The notes beneath the pieces were generated by a model. It saw only the letters and a program-made list of their open reading frames with translations, was not told where the DNA came from and did not search any database. DNA of 5,378 nt from Candidatus Poribacteria bacterium (GTDB taxonomy: Bacteria > Poribacteria > WGA-4E > WGA-3G): positions 1-5,378 of the forward strand of contig VXZL01000195.1 in NCBI GenBank assembly GCA_009845505.1, given 5' to 3'. Positions 1 to 5,378 of the stretch are shown here, in pieces. The number at the start of each line of letters is the position of its first letter. Position 1 is the first letter of the stretch. A program made the translations under genes and the position numbers.

Positions 1-127
1 GTGCAAGTTGACCGGCTTCATCGATGCTGAGATCAAGACCTTCAAAACCGGCGTTTTTTGCTAAGGTTAAGCCTTCTGTCATGTTTGCCCGGATGCCGAT
101 TGCACCAGTACTTAGATTTTTAAACAT
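1..127 (-). CDS. Sugar phosphate isomerase/epimerase-like protein, N-terminal fragment (cut by left edge)
   Basis: Only the first 42 codons are present. The ATG is at 125-127 and the frame stays open to the edge. The visible protein begins MFKNLSTGAIGIRAN and continues with a helix and a strand ending GFEGLDLSID. A short first strand, then a helix rich in Leu/Ala, then 'AGFEGLDLS' is the usual opening of xylose-isomerase-like TIM-barrel proteins (sugar phosphate isomerase/epimerase, AP endonuclease 2 superfamily), where the second strand carries the 'G(F/Y)xGxD/E' pattern. No metal ligands or catalytic residues are in view, so substrate and reaction cannot be given. An AGGA ribosome binding site at 134-137 lies 6 bases before the ATG and supports the start. 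It follows the PhyH gene by 44 bases in the same direction and is likely co-transcribed. Family assignment is inferred from a short N-terminus and is moderately sure; that it is a real gene is surer. Confidence 0.68.
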   Translation of the reverse strand, partial: MFKNLSTGAIGIRANMTEGLTLAKNAGFEGLDLSIDEAGQLA

Positions 128-151
128 AATTTTTCCTTTTCTAAAGTAGGA

Positions 152-166
152 GGGGTTTGTAACCCC
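152..166. repeat. Perfect short palindrome (6-bp stem, 3-base loop) in intergenic spacer
   Basis: GGGGTT at 152-157, loop TGT, AACCCC at 161-166 form a perfect inverted repeat between the PhyH stop codon and the start of the isomerase-like gene. Read on the coding strand it is GGGGTTACAAACCCC, followed by TCCTAC and not by a run of T, so it is a poor intrinsic terminator. It could be a REP-like interspersed palindrome, an RNA hairpin that stabilises or separates the mRNA of the two genes, or an operator. Only one copy is in the window, so repeat-family membership is inference. Confidence 0.5.
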
Positions 167-171
167 GAATA

Positions 172-876
172 TTATTGCTTCTCACCGCGCAAAACTTTCG
201 CCGCAACAGCCCACGGATAGTCATTGTCCTCGGCTTTTGCGTTGCGATATGTAGGTATCCAGACCCAGCGTTCTTCCCCGGACTGGTTCGGATGACTGGC
301 GTGAAGCGTTAAATCGTGAAAGAAGACGGCACCACCTGCTTCAATTTCCGCTGTAACGGCAAGGTCTTCATCAACGGCTTCGGGGCGGAGTCGGTTTCCG
401 AACCCATGTCCATCGCTGGCATCGCCATCATGGACAATAGCAGATTTGTGCGAACCCGGGAAGAGTTTGAGACATCCGTTTTCAACAGTCGCATCGTCAA
501 GAGCCACCCAGATTGAGACTTTATGTGCGCCGTGCCAATAGTGCCAATCTTGGTGCCAAGGGCTTGCGAAGGTCATTGCTTCGCTCTTGAAAACTACCTT
601 ATCGCTCAGAAATTCGATATCCGGTGCGAGAATCCCTTCCAAAATATCGAGTAGCCGCGCATCACCAACTGCTGTTTGAAAGACCGGACTCCGCACAGCC
701 AGACCGACATAAACGCCGTGTCCAGCGACTGTGCCTGTTTCTGCTTTAACGGATTCCAGAATGTCGATGCATTCTAATTTAAGCCGTTGGACTTCGCTGC
801 GTGTGAACAGGTTCGGTGCGATAGCGAAACCATCTCTTGCGAAATCGTTGCGAAGTGTTGCTATGTCAAAAGTCAT
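172..876 (-). CDS. Phytanoyl-CoA dioxygenase (PhyH) family protein
   Basis: A complete 234-residue cytoplasmic protein of the PhyH branch of Fe(II)/2-oxoglutarate-dependent oxygenases, which hydroxylate a small substrate while converting 2-oxoglutarate and O2 to succinate and CO2. The double-stranded beta-helix core is visible. The metal-binding HxD is H108 and D110 in SPWHQDWHYWHG; the distal iron ligand is most likely H192 in LTLHASHPNQS; R203 is placed to hold the 2-oxoglutarate carboxylate. The stretch around 123-143 (WVALDDATVENGCLKLFPGSHK) is the classic PhyH mid-section. N-terminal residues 8-40 give the usual 'F..DGF.i..nlf...ev..l' opening. Length is normal or slightly short for bacterial members. 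The ATG at 874-876 is 3 bases after the oxidoreductase stop codon, with GAGG at 885-888 inside that gene, so translation is probably coupled. No signal peptide is visible. The family covers many substrates (phytanoyl-CoA, ectoine, antibiotics, phosphonates), so the true substrate is unknown; fold and mechanism are well supported. Confidence 0.93.
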   Translation of the reverse strand: MTFDIATLRNDFARDGFAIAPNLFTRSEVQRLKLECIDILESVKAETGTVAGHGVYVGLAVRSPVFQTAVGDARLLDILEGILAPDIEFLSDKVVFKSEAMTFASPWHQDWHYWHGAHKVSIWVALDDATVENGCLKLFPGSHKSAIVHDGDASDGHGFGNRLRPEAVDEDLAVTAEIEAGGAVFFHDLTLHASHPNQSGEERWVWIPTYRNAKAEDNDYPWAVAAKVLRGEKQ

Positions 877-879
877 TTT

Positions 880-1950
880 TTAAGCCTCAGATGCGTCGAT
901 TTGAACTTCACGTCCTGATTCAGCACTTTTGAGCAAACCTTCCATCATTTGCTGAACAATCAAGCCGTGGCGAAGTGGTGCCTTGCACTTTACGTCGTCT
1001 AAGATACACGTAATGAAGTGATCTGCGATGGCATCCCACGATTTCTGATATTTACCGGGTGGTAGGCTAACATTTATGTCCTCAGATGTGCCGGATTCGT
1101 CTGTCCGAAAAAGTCGCAATGGCTTTAGGGTCGCGCCTGCATCCGTTCCGAATAATTCAATTTGGAACTCGTCGGGTTGGTGTGATGCCCAGAAACTTTC
1201 AACCTGTAAACCAAGTCCATTTTCAAAGGTGATGAAACCCCCGGCGTAGTCGTCCGCCTCATACTGTTCGTAGGTCTCTTTTGGGGGTTGACTGCGGTTC
1301 CAATAGCCTCGCCCGCGCGGCCCGAACTTCGCACCAGCAGCACCGAGTACGGCGATCGGTTTCGGCAGTCCGAGAATCCACCACGCTGCGTCAAGGACGT
1401 GGACACCCATATCCCGGAACGCACCGCCACCCTTTTTAATGAAGCCAAGGTTCCATGCCGGGATACCATTACGACGAACACTCCGGGCCCGAGCGTAATA
1501 GAGTTCGCCAAAATAGTCGTCGCGTGCAAGGTTGCCGAGATATTGGCTGTCATTCCCAAAACGCGTGGAAAGCGACATCATATTAACGACACCTGCTGCC
1601 TCTGCTTCTGTGACCAGTTGTTGCGCTGCTTCTTCGGAATCAGCGAGAGGTTTCGTTACCATGACGTGTTTGCCATTCCGCACTGCCTCTAATGCTATCG
1701 GGACATGCCACTGGTTCGGTGTTCCAACAAACACCGCGTCGATGTCACTATCTTGGCACATCTCTTTATAATCTGTGTAGAATTTAACTTTGTCCGGTAG
1801 GTCTTTGGCGAAATCTTTCATCCGATCTTCTAAGAGGTCGCAGAGCGCGACGACGTTGCCTCTCGGATTGCTGGCGAGTGCAGCTCCATTGGGTCTGCCG
1901 ATACCCATACCGACAACTGCTATGCGTACTGATTTTTCTTCTGATGTCAT
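880..1950 (-). CDS. Gfo/Idh/MocA family NAD(P)-dependent oxidoreductase
   Basis: A complete 356-residue cytoplasmic enzyme, the usual length for the family, which oxidises or reduces hydroxyl/keto groups on sugars, inositols and similar polyols with NAD(P). Residues 8-40 form the first Rossmann unit, with glycine-rich loop VVGMGIGRPNG (G14, G16, G18) and an acidic residue (D38) at the end of strand 2, which suits NAD. TPNQWHVPIALEAV (77-90) is the conserved nucleotide-domain segment. The lysine of the family 'EKP' motif is K100, but the motif reads TKP. The C-terminal substrate domain starts near 125; GGGAFRDMGVHVLDAAWW carries D180 and H184 of the catalytic DxGxH pattern. The ATG at 1948-1950 follows AGGAG at 1960-1964 with 9 bases between. 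The downstream PhyH gene begins 3 bases after the stop, so the two form an operon, with an isomerase-like gene next; this suggests one small-molecule pathway. No signal peptide is visible, unlike the secreted glucose-fructose oxidoreductases. The substrate cannot be assigned. Confidence 0.95.
   Translation of the reverse strand: MTSEEKSVRIAVVGMGIGRPNGAALASNPRGNVVALCDLLEDRMKDFAKDLPDKVKFYTDYKEMCQDSDIDAVFVGTPNQWHVPIALEAVRNGKHVMVTKPLADSEEAAQQLVTEAEAAGVVNMMSLSTRFGNDSQYLGNLARDDYFGELYYARARSVRRNGIPAWNLGFIKKGGGAFRDMGVHVLDAAWWILGLPKPIAVLGAAGAKFGPRGRGYWNRSQPPKETYEQYEADDYAGGFITFENGLGLQVESFWASHQPDEFQIELFGTDAGATLKPLRLFRTDESGTSEDINVSLPPGKYQKSWDAIADHFITCILDDVKCKAPLRHGLIVQQMMEGLLKSAESGREVQIDASEA
885..888 (-). 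promoter_or_regulatory. Ribosome binding site of the PhyH gene, inside the end of the upstream gene
   Basis: GAGG on the minus strand lies 8 bases before the ATG at 874-876 and within the penultimate codons of the oxidoreductase gene. This decides the PhyH start and points to translational coupling of the pair. Confidence 0.6.
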
Positions 1951-1959
1951 AAAATGTGT

Positions 1960-1964
1960 CTCCT
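1960..1964 (-). promoter_or_regulatory. Ribosome binding site of the Gfo/Idh/MocA gene
   Basis: AGGAG on the minus strand, 9 bases before the ATG at 1948-1950. It supports that start. It lies just downstream (in the coding direction) of the heptamer array. Confidence 0.7.
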
Positions 1965-1973
1965 GATGTAACG

Positions 1974-2001
1974 GTTCGCGTATCGCGTATCGCGGTTCGC
2001 G
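1974..2001. repeat. Array of four GC-rich heptamers in intergenic spacer
   Basis: On the plus strand the units are GTTCGCG (1974-1980), TATCGCG (1981-1987), TATCGCG (1988-1994) and GTTCGCG (1995-2001), with no bases between them. The outer units are identical and the inner units are identical, so the 9-base word CGGTTCGCG recurs at 1972-1980 and 1993-2001. The last unit also completes the palindrome TTCGCGAA (1996-2003). The array fills much of the 69-base spacer between the cytochrome stop and the oxidoreductase ribosome binding site. It may be slippage-derived, a piece of an interspersed repeat, or a binding site for a regulator of the oxidoreductase operon; the sequence alone does not decide. 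Confidence 0.6.
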
Positions 2002-2019
2002 AAGAGGGCTGACGGCTAA

Positions 2020-2583
2020 TTAATACGGACGACCCCGTTGGTTCAAGGGAGGACTCACCTCGTTTTTGACAGACTTAATAGTCCTGAGATATGCCCAAAT
2101 TGCCTTGAGATCCTCATCGTTCATCTGACCGTAATGTTTGGTTGGCATCGGTGGGAAGATCTGACGATTGTTCATATCGCCTTGATGGTGCCCTGTCCGC
2201 ATTGCTCCGATGAACATTTCCTCTGTCCATTCACCCAATCCAGTCTCGTTGTCAGGGGTCAGATTTGAGGCAAAACTTGTTCCGAACGGACCGGAGAACG
2301 CGCTCATTTGAGGTGATGTAAGGATAAAAATACCTTGTTGCATCATGCTGAAATTGTAGCGTGGATAAGGCGCATTCGCAGGGTGTCCGGCAAGATACAT
2401 ATCCATATTATATTCGGCTCCCGCACGGGGTGTGTGGCAGTGTCCACACGCGCCCACTCCATCCACGAGATACTTTCCACGCTGCACCATATCACTCTGG
2501 CTTTCGACTGAGTTGATGTTCAGCGCAATAACGGCACCTACAAGGAACACCGCTGTGCAGAAGATTAAGAAATTTCGAGGCAT
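2020..2583 (-). CDS. Membrane-anchored or exported c-type cytochrome, single haem
   Basis: A complete 187-residue protein. Residues 4-22 form one hydrophobic segment after MPRN, a Sec signal or an uncleaved N-terminal anchor; no lipobox is seen, so the mature domain is expected in the periplasm. The haem c attachment site is C46-G-H-C49-H50 in GACGHCHTPRAG, with H50 as one axial ligand. The second ligand is probably M146 in IFPPMPTKHYG. The section SNLTPDNETGLGEWTEEMF (107-124) and the tail with DEDLKAIWAYLRTIK (156-170) match the mono- and di-haem cytochromes that act as electron acceptors for periplasmic alcohol, aldehyde or sugar dehydrogenases, or for molybdenum hydroxylases. Only one CxxCH is present. 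The ATG at 2581-2583 has AAAGGAG at 2594-2600, 10 bases upstream. A promoter candidate sits in the spacer before it, so it may be transcribed independently of the receptor. No partner dehydrogenase with an obvious periplasmic signal is in view. The family call is firm; the electron donor is unknown. Confidence 0.94.
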   Translation of the reverse strand: MPRNFLIFCTAVFLVGAVIALNINSVESQSDMVQRGKYLVDGVGACGHCHTPRAGAEYNMDMYLAGHPANAPYPRYNFSMMQQGIFILTSPQMSAFSGPFGTSFASNLTPDNETGLGEWTEEMFIGAMRTGHHQGDMNNRQIFPPMPTKHYGQMNDEDLKAIWAYLRTIKSVKNEVSPPLNQRGRPY

Positions 2584-2593
2584 TCAATAAGTT

Positions 2594-2600
2594 CTCCTTT
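2594..2600 (-). promoter_or_regulatory. Strong ribosome binding site of the cytochrome gene
   Basis: AAAGGAG on the minus strand, 10 bases before the ATG at 2581-2583. This is the closest match to the Shine-Dalgarno consensus in the window and fixes the cytochrome start. Confidence 0.75.
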
Positions 2601-2629
2601 AGGTTCAAGTTGTGTGCAAATCTCGCTAC

Positions 2630-2658
2630 AATTTAGCACATCTTGTAAGTAGCTGCAA
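2630..2658 (-). promoter_or_regulatory. Sigma70-like promoter candidate for the cytochrome gene
   Basis: On the minus strand, TTGCAG (2653-2658) as -35 and TAAATT (2630-2635) as -10 are separated by exactly 17 bases. The -10 is preceded by TGC, an extended -10 (TGn). Transcription would begin near 2623 and leave a leader of about 40 bases carrying the AAAGGAG site. It lies in the only spacer longer than 100 bases. The call rests on the general bacterial consensus; the host's sigma preferences are not known. Confidence 0.45.
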
Positions 2659-2707
2659 TAAAAATATGAGAAGCTGCGATTGGAAAATTGCCATGCGTTT
2701 TTGGCGT

Positions 2708-5378
2708 TTAGAAACTATACGATAACTTTGCATAGTAAAATCCGCCATTGAAACCAAAAGGCGCAGCCCTGCGATCATACGTGAAGACCCCCGGCGAATC
2801 CGCAATGACCGTGCCTGTACTATCTATTAGCATGCCGCCGCGGGCTTGACCAACCTCGTTCAGGTCAGGTAACTGATTAAGGAAATTATTTATCCCCACT
2901 GTCAACACCAAAGCGTCATTGAGTTGATATGCCCCTTGGATGTCAGTGAGCCATTTTCCGCTGTAGGTTTGTCGCTGGGCACTTTCTCCACTGCCTTCTT
3001 GAACGGTGTAGCTTCCGAAGTAGCGTAAAGCAGATCCAATCTTAACAGCACCGATGATATAATCCGCAGTAAAATTGATGCGTGTGTTTGGTTGCCATTC
3101 CTCGATGATAGAACGTTCACGTTCAGGAAAGAGAATCTCCTCAAAACCGATTAGAATAGGTCCAGGGGCTTGCACATCACCGATGACTTCAGTATCCGTC
3201 CAAGTCGCTGCGACCTTGAGATTCAAGAGAGATTCGTTGTCAAAGGCGTGTAGGTAGCCCGCAGCGACATCAACACCGCGCGTGCGGGTTTGTGCCACGT
3301 TCGTGAAAACTTGTACTTGATTTGCTCCCGCTTGTGCTAAGGCAGGAACAGCATCAGCCGTGAAACTACCGCTAAGAACAATCCGGTCGTCAATATCAAT
3401 CTGGAATGCATCAAGCGTCAACCATAGATTCCGAATTGGTTTAGCGACAATACCACCCGATACATTGATTGAGGCTTCTTCTTTAAGCACTGGAATATTG
3501 AGGGCACGCGCCGCATCACTATCATTGCGAAATGTCCCTACCTCAAAAGGTAGAAGTTCCGTTGTGTCCCCATCGCCATCGGCGTCGTTATTGTCTGCCT
3601 TGAATTGTGTGCTGATATTGTTGAAATAGAGTTGGTGAAGTAAAGGTGCGCGAAAGCCTGTACTGCCAGCAGCACGAAATGCAATCTGCTCCGTCAGATC
3701 GTAGCGAGCAGTCGCTTTTCCTGTGACAGTGGCACCAAAATCACTATACTGTTCACCGCGCACAGCTGCACCAACGAGCAGTCCGGTTCCGGGTTGCCCA
3801 CTGAGATAGGATTCAAAATCTACATAGCCAGCCACGTTAGTTCTGCTTTCATCAACTTCGTTGTCAGGTCGAAATCCGGGGAAGACCTGGATACCACCCG
3901 CGGCACCCGGCGCGCCGAGTCCTGCGTTAATCCATGAAAGGGGTTCACCTGCGTGGATACTGTAGCCTTCTCTACGAAATTCGATCCCACCGGCGAGGTT
4001 AACTAAAGAGGATTGGTACTGCAACGGGTAGGTAAGGTCCAGGTTGAATGCTGTTTGCGTAAGTCCGAATCCACCAGCATCTGCGGCGGTTGGGCTGCTG
4101 GCACCATAGGAAGCGTTCAAAGAATTAGAAACGAAAAAATCAAATGTATTCAACCCGTGATTAACGCTGACATCGACATTTAAATCTGTCACTTCATGGG
4201 TCCATCCTAACCCTAAAGCGAGCGACGTATCGCCAATATCGGTGTTAATTTCCGGTAAAAACCCGTCGGGATAAATTTCGGTCACCGTCCGTTCTATTTG
4301 GTTGGCTCTGCGATAAAACCCGGCACTGTTATTTTGGCGCGTGGAATAGCTGGCAAATGCATATAATTCTATTCCTTCTGTCAGCGGTAAGCCAAAGTTG
4401 TAAACCCCAACTTTTTGTGAGGCATCAGAATCCCCGACCCGGAAATTTTTTCGATTAAAATGATATTCGCGTGGATCAAACCAGACGGGTTTTTCACCAG
4501 TTACGTTTCCATTTGCGTCTTTTACCTCAAGCGTTGCGTCGGGGGGTCTGCCTTGATCTACGTCTATCCAATCGTATTGTCGCGTTCCGGTGAGTCCGGC
4601 GCGGTTTGTGCGGTACCGGTCCCGCCATTCGACTGTTAGGTTCAGAAAACCGGAGTCACCGACTTCCATGCCGTAGTTCCCATTTCCAATCCACGTGTCC
4701 CCGTCATCTTCGTAGGTTTCTCCCCAATAGATGTTCGCGTCCCCAGTATTGACATCCGCTTTTAAGACAATGTTGATAACACCGGCGATCGCATCGGATC
4801 CGTACTGTGCAGCTGCACCATCACGAAGCACTTCAATCCGTTCAGTAGCAGCAGCAGGAATAGCGTTGAAGTCGGTTCCAGCGGTCCCCCGACCGACGGA
4901 GCTATTTACGTGGAGCAAAGCACTTTTGTGCCGACGTTTGCCATTGACTAATACCAACACTTGATCAGGTCCCAAACCGCGCAGCGTCGCAGGTCTCAAT
5001 GCGTCAGTCCCGTCGCTGATTGTTGAACTTGGAAAGTTGAAAGAAGGAACCAGCATCTGCAGAACGCGCCCCGTTTCAGATTGTCCTGTAAGGCTGAGCT
5101 GCTCTCTGTTGACAACCTCTATTGGAACAGGGGCTTGCAATGCTCTCCTCCCTATGCTGCGGGTCCCTACGACCACAACGGATTCAATGGTTTGGATGGG
5201 AGCAAGTGTTACTGTAGCTTCGGTTTGGTCAGCAGTGATATTAATCCGTTTGCTCGAAAATCCAATCGCTATTACGGTTAGCGATTGGGCATTTATTACG
5301 TCACTAAACGCGGCAGTTCCGGATTCGTCAGTGGTCTGTTCCTGATCGCCTATCTGTATTTTTGCTTCAGGGATAGCA
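2708..5378 (-). CDS. TonB-dependent outer-membrane receptor, C-terminal 889 residues (start beyond right edge)
   Basis: The reading frame is open from the stop at 2708-2710 to the right edge, so the gene is 5'-truncated; the signal peptide and true start are missing. Counting from the first visible residue: 1-58 look like the second half of a carboxypeptidase-regulatory-like beta-sandwich (TDESGTAAFSDV, then LTVIAIGFSSKRINIT). ESVVVVGTR (65-73) is a TonB-box-like linker. The plug runs from about 82 to 207, with LRGLGPDQVLVLVNGKRRHK (132-151) and ERIEVLRDGAAAQYGSDAIA (179-198), both hallmark plug motifs. The rest is the 22-strand beta-barrel, including a RAAGSTGFRAP segment (568-578) and ending in KLSYSF with the terminal aromatic residue used for outer-membrane insertion. 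Such receptors import siderophores, cobalamin, glycans or other large ligands using TonB-ExbBD energy. The ligand is not readable here. An acidic loop at 595-607 (DNNDADGDGDTTE) resembles a calcium-binding site. A GTG at 5174-5176 could be mistaken for the start, but it falls in the middle of the linker. Confidence 0.95.
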   Translation of the reverse strand, partial: AIPEAKIQIGDQEQTTDESGTAAFSDVINAQSLTVIAIGFSSKRINITADQTEATVTLAPIQTIESVVVVGTRSIGRRALQAPVPIEVVNREQLSLTGQSETGRVLQMLVPSFNFPSSTISDGTDALRPATLRGLGPDQVLVLVNGKRRHKSALLHVNSSVGRGTAGTDFNAIPAAATERIEVLRDGAAAQYGSDAIAGVINIVLKADVNTGDANIYWGETYEDDGDTWIGNGNYGMEVGDSGFLNLTVEWRDRYRTNRAGLTGTRQYDWIDVDQGRPPDATLEVKDANGNVTGEKPVWFDPREYHFNRKNFRVGDSDASQKVGVYNFGLPLTEGIELYAFASYSTRQNNSAGFYRRANQIERTVTEIYPDGFLPEINTDIGDTSLALGLGWTHEVTDLNVDVSVNHGLNTFDFFVSNSLNASYGASSPTAADAGGFGLTQTAFNLDLTYPLQYQSSLVNLAGGIEFRREGYSIHAGEPLSWINAGLGAPGAAGGIQVFPGFRPDNEVDESRTNVAGYVDFESYLSGQPGTGLLVGAAVRGEQYSDFGATVTGKATARYDLTEQIAFRAAGSTGFRAPLLHQLYFNNISTQFKADNNDADGDGDTTELLPFEVGTFRNDSDAARALNIPVLKEEASINVSGGIVAKPIRNLWLTLDAFQIDIDDRIVLSGSFTADAVPALAQAGANQVQVFTNVAQTRTRGVDVAAGYLHAFDNESLLNLKVAATWTDTEVIGDVQAPGPILIGFEEILFPERERSIIEEWQPNTRINFTADYIIGAVKIGSALRYFGSYTVQEGSGESAQRQTYSGKWLTDIQGAYQLNDALVLTVGINNFLNQLPDLNEVGQARGGMLIDSTGTVIADSPGVFTYDRRAAPFGFNGGFYYAKLSYSF

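Noticed and set aside
152..166. Intrinsic terminator between the PhyH and isomerase-like genes
   Set aside because: The stem is only 6 bp and is followed by TCCTAC on the coding strand, not by a T-run.
1125..1559. Second minus-strand open frame of 144 codons
   Set aside because: It overlaps the oxidoreductase in another frame and its translation is a low-information, Arg/Ser/Thr-rich sequence without motifs.
1288..1692. Open frame of 134 codons on the plus strand
   Set aside because: It lies wholly opposite the well-supported oxidoreductase gene, has no recognisable domain and no ribosome binding site; it is a shadow of that gene's codon use.
1972..2001. CRISPR array or insertion-sequence end
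   Set aside because: The repeats are 7 bases long with no spacers between them, and there is no transposase gene or target-site duplication in view.
2038..2268. Plus-strand frame with several Cys and His residues (CPHCSDEHFLCP)
   Set aside because: The pattern looks like a metal site but is produced by the complement of the cytochrome gene; there is no start signal or family match.
2584..2707. Intrinsic terminator after the receptor gene
   Set aside because: I found T-rich patches and a repeated GCAGCT word but no stem-loop followed by a T-run.
5037..5345. Open frame of 102 codons on the plus strand
   Set aside because: It is antisense to the receptor linker and plug, whose reading frame shows clear family motifs; its Ser/Thr/Val-rich translation shows no domain.

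Overview
The window reads as bacterial DNA with every supportable gene on the minus strand, so transcription runs from the right edge to the left. In that order it holds: the C-terminal 889 residues of a TonB-dependent outer-membrane receptor (start beyond the right edge), a small membrane-targeted c-type cytochrome, a Gfo/Idh/MocA-family NAD(P)-dependent oxidoreductase, a phytanoyl-CoA dioxygenase (PhyH) family Fe(II)/2-oxoglutarate oxygenase, and the first 42 residues of a protein resembling a sugar phosphate isomerase/epimerase (cut by the left edge). The TonB receptor implies a two-membrane cell. The mix of PhyH, Gfo/Idh/MocA and xylose-isomerase-like TIM-barrel genes, together with moderate GC and palindromic or short-repeat spacers, is reminiscent of Candidatus Poribacteria and related marine or sponge-associated heterotrophs. 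That placement comes from remembered gene style, not from a search, and is tentative.

Layout: 1-127 partial isomerase; 128-171 a 44-base spacer with a perfect 6-bp hairpin; 172-876 PhyH oxygenase; a 3-base gap; 880-1950 oxidoreductase; 1951-2019 a spacer with four near-identical GC-rich heptamers; 2020-2583 cytochrome c; 2584-2707 a 124-base spacer with a good sigma70-like promoter candidate for the cytochrome; 2708 to the right edge the receptor. No stretch over 300 bases lacks a gene.

The oxidoreductase and oxygenase almost certainly share a transcript: they are 3 bases apart and the oxygenase ribosome binding site lies inside the end of the oxidoreductase gene. The isomerase-like gene probably follows on the same message. 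Together they look like a small module that oxidises, hydroxylates or isomerises a polyol, sugar or similar small molecule; the substrate cannot be read from the sequence. The cytochrome resembles the haem subunits that take electrons from periplasmic dehydrogenases, and the receptor would import a bulky ligand across the outer membrane. Whether these two serve the same pathway is open, because the cytochrome appears to have its own promoter.

No tRNA, rRNA, CRISPR array, transposase, toxin-antitoxin or defence gene was seen. The window looks like ordinary metabolic and transport genes; the points most worth a second look are the two repeat-like spacers and the unusual cofactor-motif residue in the oxidoreductase.
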